9,785 bases of DNA, from positions 1-9,785 of the forward strand of contig CAZOKO010000096.1 in assembly GCA_964580455.1 (NCBI GenBank), written 5' to 3'. This DNA is from CAZOKO01 sp964580455. GTDB taxonomy: Bacteria; Desulfobacterota; WTBG01. Below, piece by piece: positions 7,100 through 9,785 of this stretch. The position numbers were made by a program, and so were the translations under genes. How positions within the stretch are numbered: the stretch's first letter is position 1; every line of letters starts with the position of its first letter. Below the pieces are notes generated by a model that was given only the letters and a program-made list of their open reading frames with translations, had not been told where the DNA came from and searched no databases.

Positions 7100-7519
7100 T
7101 TAAAAAGGTACATCACTTTCCGTTCCAATATCAGTAACATCATTAACAGGAGGAGGCTCATCGCTTGCATCCGCTCTTACCTTATCACCTGCCGCTCCAA
7201 GCATCTGCATAGTGTTAGCAACAATCTCTGTAGTTCTCCTTTTATTCCCATCACGATCCTCCCACTCCCGCGTCTGCAACCTCCCTTCAATATAAACCTG
7301 TTTCCCTTTTGCAAGGTATTCACCACAGATTTCTCCCAGTCTTCCAAAGGCAACAATTCTATGCCACTCAGTCTTCTCAGTTTTCTCACCATTTTTATCA
7401 GTAAAATTAACACTGGTAGCCATATTAAAATTGGCTACAGCAGTTCCACTACTTGTGTATCTTACTTCGGGGTCTGCTCCTAACCGACCAATAAGAATTG
7501 CCTTATTTACACCAGCCAT
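7100..7519 (-). CDS. ssb: Single-stranded DNA-binding protein
   Basis: SSB coats single-stranded DNA in replication, recombination and repair and recruits partner proteins through its C-terminal tip. The 139-residue product has the OB-fold at about 1-108: NKAILIGRLGADPEVRYT near the start, the aromatic W52 in EWHRIVAFGR, and GKQVYIEGRLQTREW at 72-86. A short, acidic, proline-bearing linker (about 112-134) follows, and the protein ends SDVPF, a slightly less acidic version of the usual DDIPF. The linker is short compared with the roughly 178-residue E. coli protein. The start has AGGAGG (7525-7530) 5 nt upstream. It is a single gene facing groEL, with its own promoter in the spacer shared with radC. 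It is not in the common rpsF-ssb-rpsR ribosomal context, so it could be a second ssb copy. Confidence 0.95.
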   Translation of the reverse strand: MAGVNKAILIGRLGADPEVRYTSSGTAVANFNMATSVNFTDKNGEKTEKTEWHRIVAFGRLGEICGEYLAKGKQVYIEGRLQTREWEDRDGNKRRTTEIVANTMQMLGAAGDKVRADASDEPPPVNDVTDIGTESDVPF

Positions 7520-7565
7520 CGCTCCCTCCTTACTAAAAAATTATAACTCCTATAAATTTTCCCAA

Positions 7566-7593
7566 ATTCTATCACCGGAAGAAATAAAGTCAA
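7566..7593 (-). promoter_or_regulatory. Candidate promoter of ssb
   Basis: On the minus strand TTGACT (7593-7588) and TAGAAT (7571-7566) are separated by 16 nt, each with five of six consensus matches. The predicted start near 7559 gives a 40-nt leader to the ssb ATG. A perfect TATAAT also occurs at 7545-7540 on the same strand but lacks a -35 at suitable distance. Confidence 0.5.
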
Positions 7594-7749
7594 CTTTTTT
7601 AAGCACCAGTTTATAATTTTCTTTTTTGTTAAATAAGGTTCTTCCTCCTTTCCCCCAGCCTTTTTACCTTGATATTATCCAAGAAATCTAATAAATAGTT
7701 AAAACAATCCAATTTTCGTTTAATTAAAGGGCAAAAAGGTTCACAAAGA

Positions 7750-8475
7750 ATGGATAAGAAATCAAATAATAATCTTAACAAAGGGCACCGAAGTCGGTTG
7801 CGGGAAAGATTTAAGAAAACGAGGCTGGAAGGGTTTCACGATTATGAGTTTATTGAACTGCTCTTAACCTATGCCATTCCTCAGAGGGACGTGAAACCAA
7901 TCGCCAAAGCGCTGTTTCAACGTTTTAATGGAATCAAAGGAATATTCGACGCCTCAATTGAGGAGCTTACTTCCATTAAAGGTATAGGTGAGCGAACAGC
8001 TATCCTTATCAAATTATTAAAGGAAGGGGCTACCTCATATCTTAAAACCCGTATTAAAGGTAAAGAGGTTTTGAGTTCTCCTCAGGAAGTCTTCAATTTC
8101 TGCCGCCATGCCATTTCCGGAGAAAAAAACGAGAAATTCATGGTTATCTATCTTAATACCAAGAATGAGGTGATTGAGGTAGAAACCCTTGAAGAAGGTA
8201 CAATCAACCAGACGGCAGTTTATCCCCGCAAAGTAATCGAAGGAGCACTAAGACACAACGCCTCAGCCTTAATCTTTGTCCACAACCACCCCAGTGGGGA
8301 TCCCACCCCCTCCAAGACAGATAAACAACTTACGGAAGATCTGAAAAAGGCAGCTTCAACCATTGATATAACCGTCCATGACCACATCATCATCGGTAAA
8401 AACTCCCATTTCAGCGGGCGGGAGAATGGCTGGCTACTTAGAAAAAGCTCTCCTTCTACCCAGGCAGCTGATTAG
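7750..8475 (+). CDS. radC: RadC family protein (JAB1/MPN domain)
   Basis: RadC (UPF0758) proteins combine an N-terminal helix-hairpin-helix region with a C-terminal JAMM/MPN metal-binding domain. Despite the name, a DNA-repair role is not established. In this 241-residue protein GHRSRLRERF (12-21) is the usual N-terminal motif, and SIKGIGERTAILIKLL (75-90) is the HhH element. The JAMM core H178-N-H180-P-S-G-D, S188 and D191 keeps the HxH-x10-D spacing, and DHIIIG (211-216) follows. The metal-binding residues are intact. The start has only AAAAGG 10 nt upstream. The spacer to the divergent ssb (230 bp) contains a TTGATA (7669-7674) without a convincing -10, so the promoter is uncertain. The PP2C-like gene begins 29 bp after the stop and is probably co-transcribed. 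Confidence 0.95.
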   Translation: MDKKSNNNLNKGHRSRLRERFKKTRLEGFHDYEFIELLLTYAIPQRDVKPIAKALFQRFNGIKGIFDASIEELTSIKGIGERTAILIKLLKEGATSYLKTRIKGKEVLSSPQEVFNFCRHAISGEKNEKFMVIYLNTKNEVIEVETLEEGTINQTAVYPRKVIEGALRHNASALIFVHNHPSGDPTPSKTDKQLTEDLKKAASTIDITVHDHIIIGKNSHFSGRENGWLLRKSSPSTQAAD

Positions 8476-8504
8476 AAAAACAGGCAAAAGGTCAATCTGA
8501 ACCC

Positions 8505-9362
8505 ATGCTTAAATCCCAACATCTCAGTGCATCCATAGAAGAACAGTTCATTCAATCAAAAACAGGCAGTCTGGAAAACTGTGAAGATTCAATATATATC
8601 AATGATCATTTTATTGCCGTCATCGATGGGGCTACATCTCATACAAGCAGAAGATGGAATAAGGAAACCGGTGGTAAAGCAGCAGTAAAAATTGTTGGCG
8701 ATGCGTTTAGTGAAATACCTTTTAATTATACAGCACTTCAGGCAGTCGACTTGATAACGTCAAGGATAAATGACTTCTATATACGTTTCAACGTTGTTGA
8801 AACTGTAAAAAAAGATCCCAGCCAACGAATAAGTGCATCATTTGCAGCTATTAGTCTATTCAGGCAAGAAGTCTGGCTCGTTGGTGACTGTCAATTTTTA
8901 CTGGGGAATCAACACGTTTCCAATCAAAGAATCGTGGATCAGATTTTATCTGACGTCAGAGCCCTGGTTCTTGAAGTAGAGCTACTTAAAGGAACAACAA
9001 TTGAGCAACTCCGCCAAAATGAAAAAGGAAGGGAGTTTATAACGCCATTACTTAAAGGGCACATAATGTTTCAAAACAACCCGGCTGTTCCCGAATACTG
9101 GTATTCAGCCGTCGACGGTTTTACTATACCAACCGCTGGAATAATTGTCAAAACTATCCCTGATGACGTTGACAATATTGTACTGGCTTCAGACGGTTAT
9201 CCTGTTTTAAAAGACAATCTGAAAGAGTCTGAAAATATTTTAGAAGGCATTTTACTCAAGGATCCTCTAATGTTCCGAGAATACAAGTCTACAAAAGGAA
9301 AATTGAAAGGGCATGTCTCCTTTGATGATAGAGCCTTCATAAAGGTAAAACTTAAGAGGTAA
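8505..9362 (+). CDS. Divergent PP2C-type (PPM) phosphatase-like protein
   Basis: The 285-residue protein carries the ordered metal-binding motifs of the PPM/PP2C serine-threonine phosphatase fold in degenerate form: NCEDS with E27/D28, VIDGATSH with D41-G42, WLVGDCQF with D128, IVLASDGY with D230, and SFDDR with D274/D275. The order, the beta-strand context (FIAVIDG, NIVLASDG) and the ending DDRAFIKVKL all fit. All acidic metal ligands appear present, so catalysis is plausible, though the classical DGHGG is DGATS here. A segment of about 100 residues between D128 and D230 is lineage-specific to my eye. There is no signal peptide or membrane segment, so it is probably cytoplasmic; no kinase partner is visible. 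Initiation is weakly supported (AAAAGG, 13 nt before the ATG). It follows radC by 29 bp and is likely in the same operon. Its substrate is unknown. Confidence 0.7.
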   Translation: MLKSQHLSASIEEQFIQSKTGSLENCEDSIYINDHFIAVIDGATSHTSRRWNKETGGKAAVKIVGDAFSEIPFNYTALQAVDLITSRINDFYIRFNVVETVKKDPSQRISASFAAISLFRQEVWLVGDCQFLLGNQHVSNQRIVDQILSDVRALVLEVELLKGTTIEQLRQNEKGREFITPLLKGHIMFQNNPAVPEYWYSAVDGFTIPTAGIIVKTIPDDVDNIVLASDGYPVLKDNLKESENILEGILLKDPLMFREYKSTKGKLKGHVSFDDRAFIKVKLKR

Positions 9363-9560
9363 TTATTTAAAACCTTTGGATTTTATTTCTTGCATTTCCG
9401 GTGATGATAAGCTGTTTGGACCTGTCTCTTGTTGTTTATTGTCTTTCTCGTTTCGAAGTCCTTTCCAGGATTCCCTCTCTTATTTATTATCCTTATCTTC
9501 TACTGTATAATCTTCTTCAAATTCAAGTTTGACGTATTCGTAAAAAGTCCAATTTGCTCC
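9363..9560 (-). pseudogene. Possible decayed C-terminal gene remnant
   Basis: On the minus strand one frame reads 26 codons (9560-9483, NWTFYEYVKLEFEEDY and acidic residues after), then a single in-frame TAA (9482-9480), then 38 more codons in the same frame to a TAA at 9365-9363. No start codon or ribosome site precedes the frame; it opens after a stop at 9563-9561, immediately beside a dispersed hairpin repeat. The composition is protein-like but strongly hydrophilic. Its final stop abuts the PP2C-like stop with no gap, as for convergent genes. I read it as the tail of a gene cut by the repeat and carrying a nonsense mutation. A purine-rich noncoding strand is the alternative, since such DNA can mimic a hydrophilic frame. 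Confidence 0.28.
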
Positions 9561-9567
9561 TTATTTG

Positions 9568-9593
9568 TCATTCCTGCGAAAGCATGAATCCAG
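9568..9593. repeat. Diverged dispersed hairpin repeat (ATTCCYGCGAAAGC type)
   Basis: GTCATTCCTGCGAAAGCATG followed by AATCCAG closely matches the widespread bacterial intergenic repeat with core ATTCCCGCGAAAGCGGGAAT (compare the ATTCCC-N8-GGGAAT dRS3 repeats of Neisseria). Here the hairpin 9570-9589 has a GAAA loop and one C:T mismatch in the stem, so this copy is degenerate. It marks the point where the minus-strand frame at 9363-9560 loses its upstream part. Confidence 0.6.
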
Positions 9594-9610
9594 TAATTTC
9601 AGGTTATCTG

Positions 9611-9644
9611 GTAGGAAGTGGCCCTAAGGCCACCACCTCCCTAC
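9611..9644. repeat. Long imperfect hairpin of unknown class
   Basis: A core stem GTGGCC-CTAA-GGCCAC (9618-9633) is perfect, and an outer stem GTAGG (9611-9615) pairs with CCTAC (9640-9644) across an asymmetric internal loop (2 nt on one side, 6 nt on the other). It is G+C-rich compared with its surroundings. No U-run follows on either strand, so it is not a standard terminator. It may be part of a larger repeat or a nonautonomous element that starts with the hairpin repeat 18 bp upstream; I cannot name it. Confidence 0.45.
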
Positions 9645-9785
9645 AGAACGGCTCGTGGGATCTCCTCCAGGTGATCCGTAGTAATGTGCACCACCCTCAA
9701 TTTTATTTAGAATAGGGGCACACTTTTCCTAAGCAGCAGTTCCGCAACTTAAAATAATTTCTATAAAACTTCCTTCAAAACCAAT
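9645..9785. other. Right-end spacer with no recognisable gene
   Basis: No convincing coding frame, RNA gene or promoter is visible. The first about 55 bp are G+C-richer than the rest and contain short paired segments such as GGATCTCC-TCCA-GGTGATCC (9658-9677, imperfect), which suggests continuation of the repeat element to its left. The remainder is AT-rich, ordinary spacer up to the window edge. Confidence 0.4.

Noticed and set aside
7669..7697. radC promoter with TTGATA at 7669-7674
   Set aside because: At 17-nt spacing the -10 would be TAAATA, with only three of six consensus matches, so I do not list it as a feature.
7100..9362. Defence or mobile-element island (RadC, SSB and a phosphatase together)
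   Set aside because: RadC and SSB can occur on mobile elements, but here there is no integrase, transposase, tRNA border, toxin or nuclease, and the composition resembles the neighbouring housekeeping genes.
9600..9740. Short open frames on the minus strand suggesting an IS200-type transposase start
   Set aside because: The translations contain stops at close intervals and no recognisable transposase motif; the resemblance to a family N-terminus was too loose.

Overview
This window is a block of mostly housekeeping genes from an AT-rich bacterium (roughly 40% G+C by eye). The gene set and layout are bacterial: strong AGGAGG ribosome binding sites, a CIRCE operator in front of groES-groEL, and an SSB with an acidic DVPF tip. 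GroES and GroEL look most like those of diderm lineages such as Desulfobacterota, Nitrospirota or anammox Planctomycetota. Intergenic copies of widespread short repeats (the ACGAAG, CGCAGATT and ATTCCYGCGAAAGC types) fit such genomes, but nothing here fixes the phylum.

Layout, left to right. A 67-residue hypothetical gene (190-393) is followed by a repeat-bearing spacer that also holds a plausible promoter for uvrA (686-3496, +). uvrA converges on a dGTPase-like HD hydrolase gene (3569-4609, -). A 498-bp spacer then carries a strong-looking promoter with an A/T-rich upstream tract, a second promoter lying against a 9-9-9 CIRCE operator, and an isolated Shine-Dalgarno-like sequence. groES (5108-5398) and groEL (5426-7048) follow. 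A bidirectional rho-independent terminator separates groEL from the convergent ssb gene (7100-7519, -). ssb is divergent from radC (7750-8475, +), which is closely followed by a divergent PP2C-type phosphatase gene (8505-9362, +). The last 423 bp hold a decayed-looking reading frame on the minus strand, a diverged dispersed hairpin repeat, and a second long imperfect hairpin of unknown nature.

Functionally, uvrA (nucleotide excision repair), the dNTP hydrolase, ssb and radC all touch DNA metabolism or dNTP balance, and groESL is the HrcA-type heat-shock chaperonin operon. They are separate transcription units and I see no single dedicated system linking them. No mobile element, CRISPR array, tRNA or rRNA was recognised. 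The points most worth a second look are the groESL control region, the PP2C-like gene next to radC, the palindrome over the uvrA promoter, and the degenerate right end.
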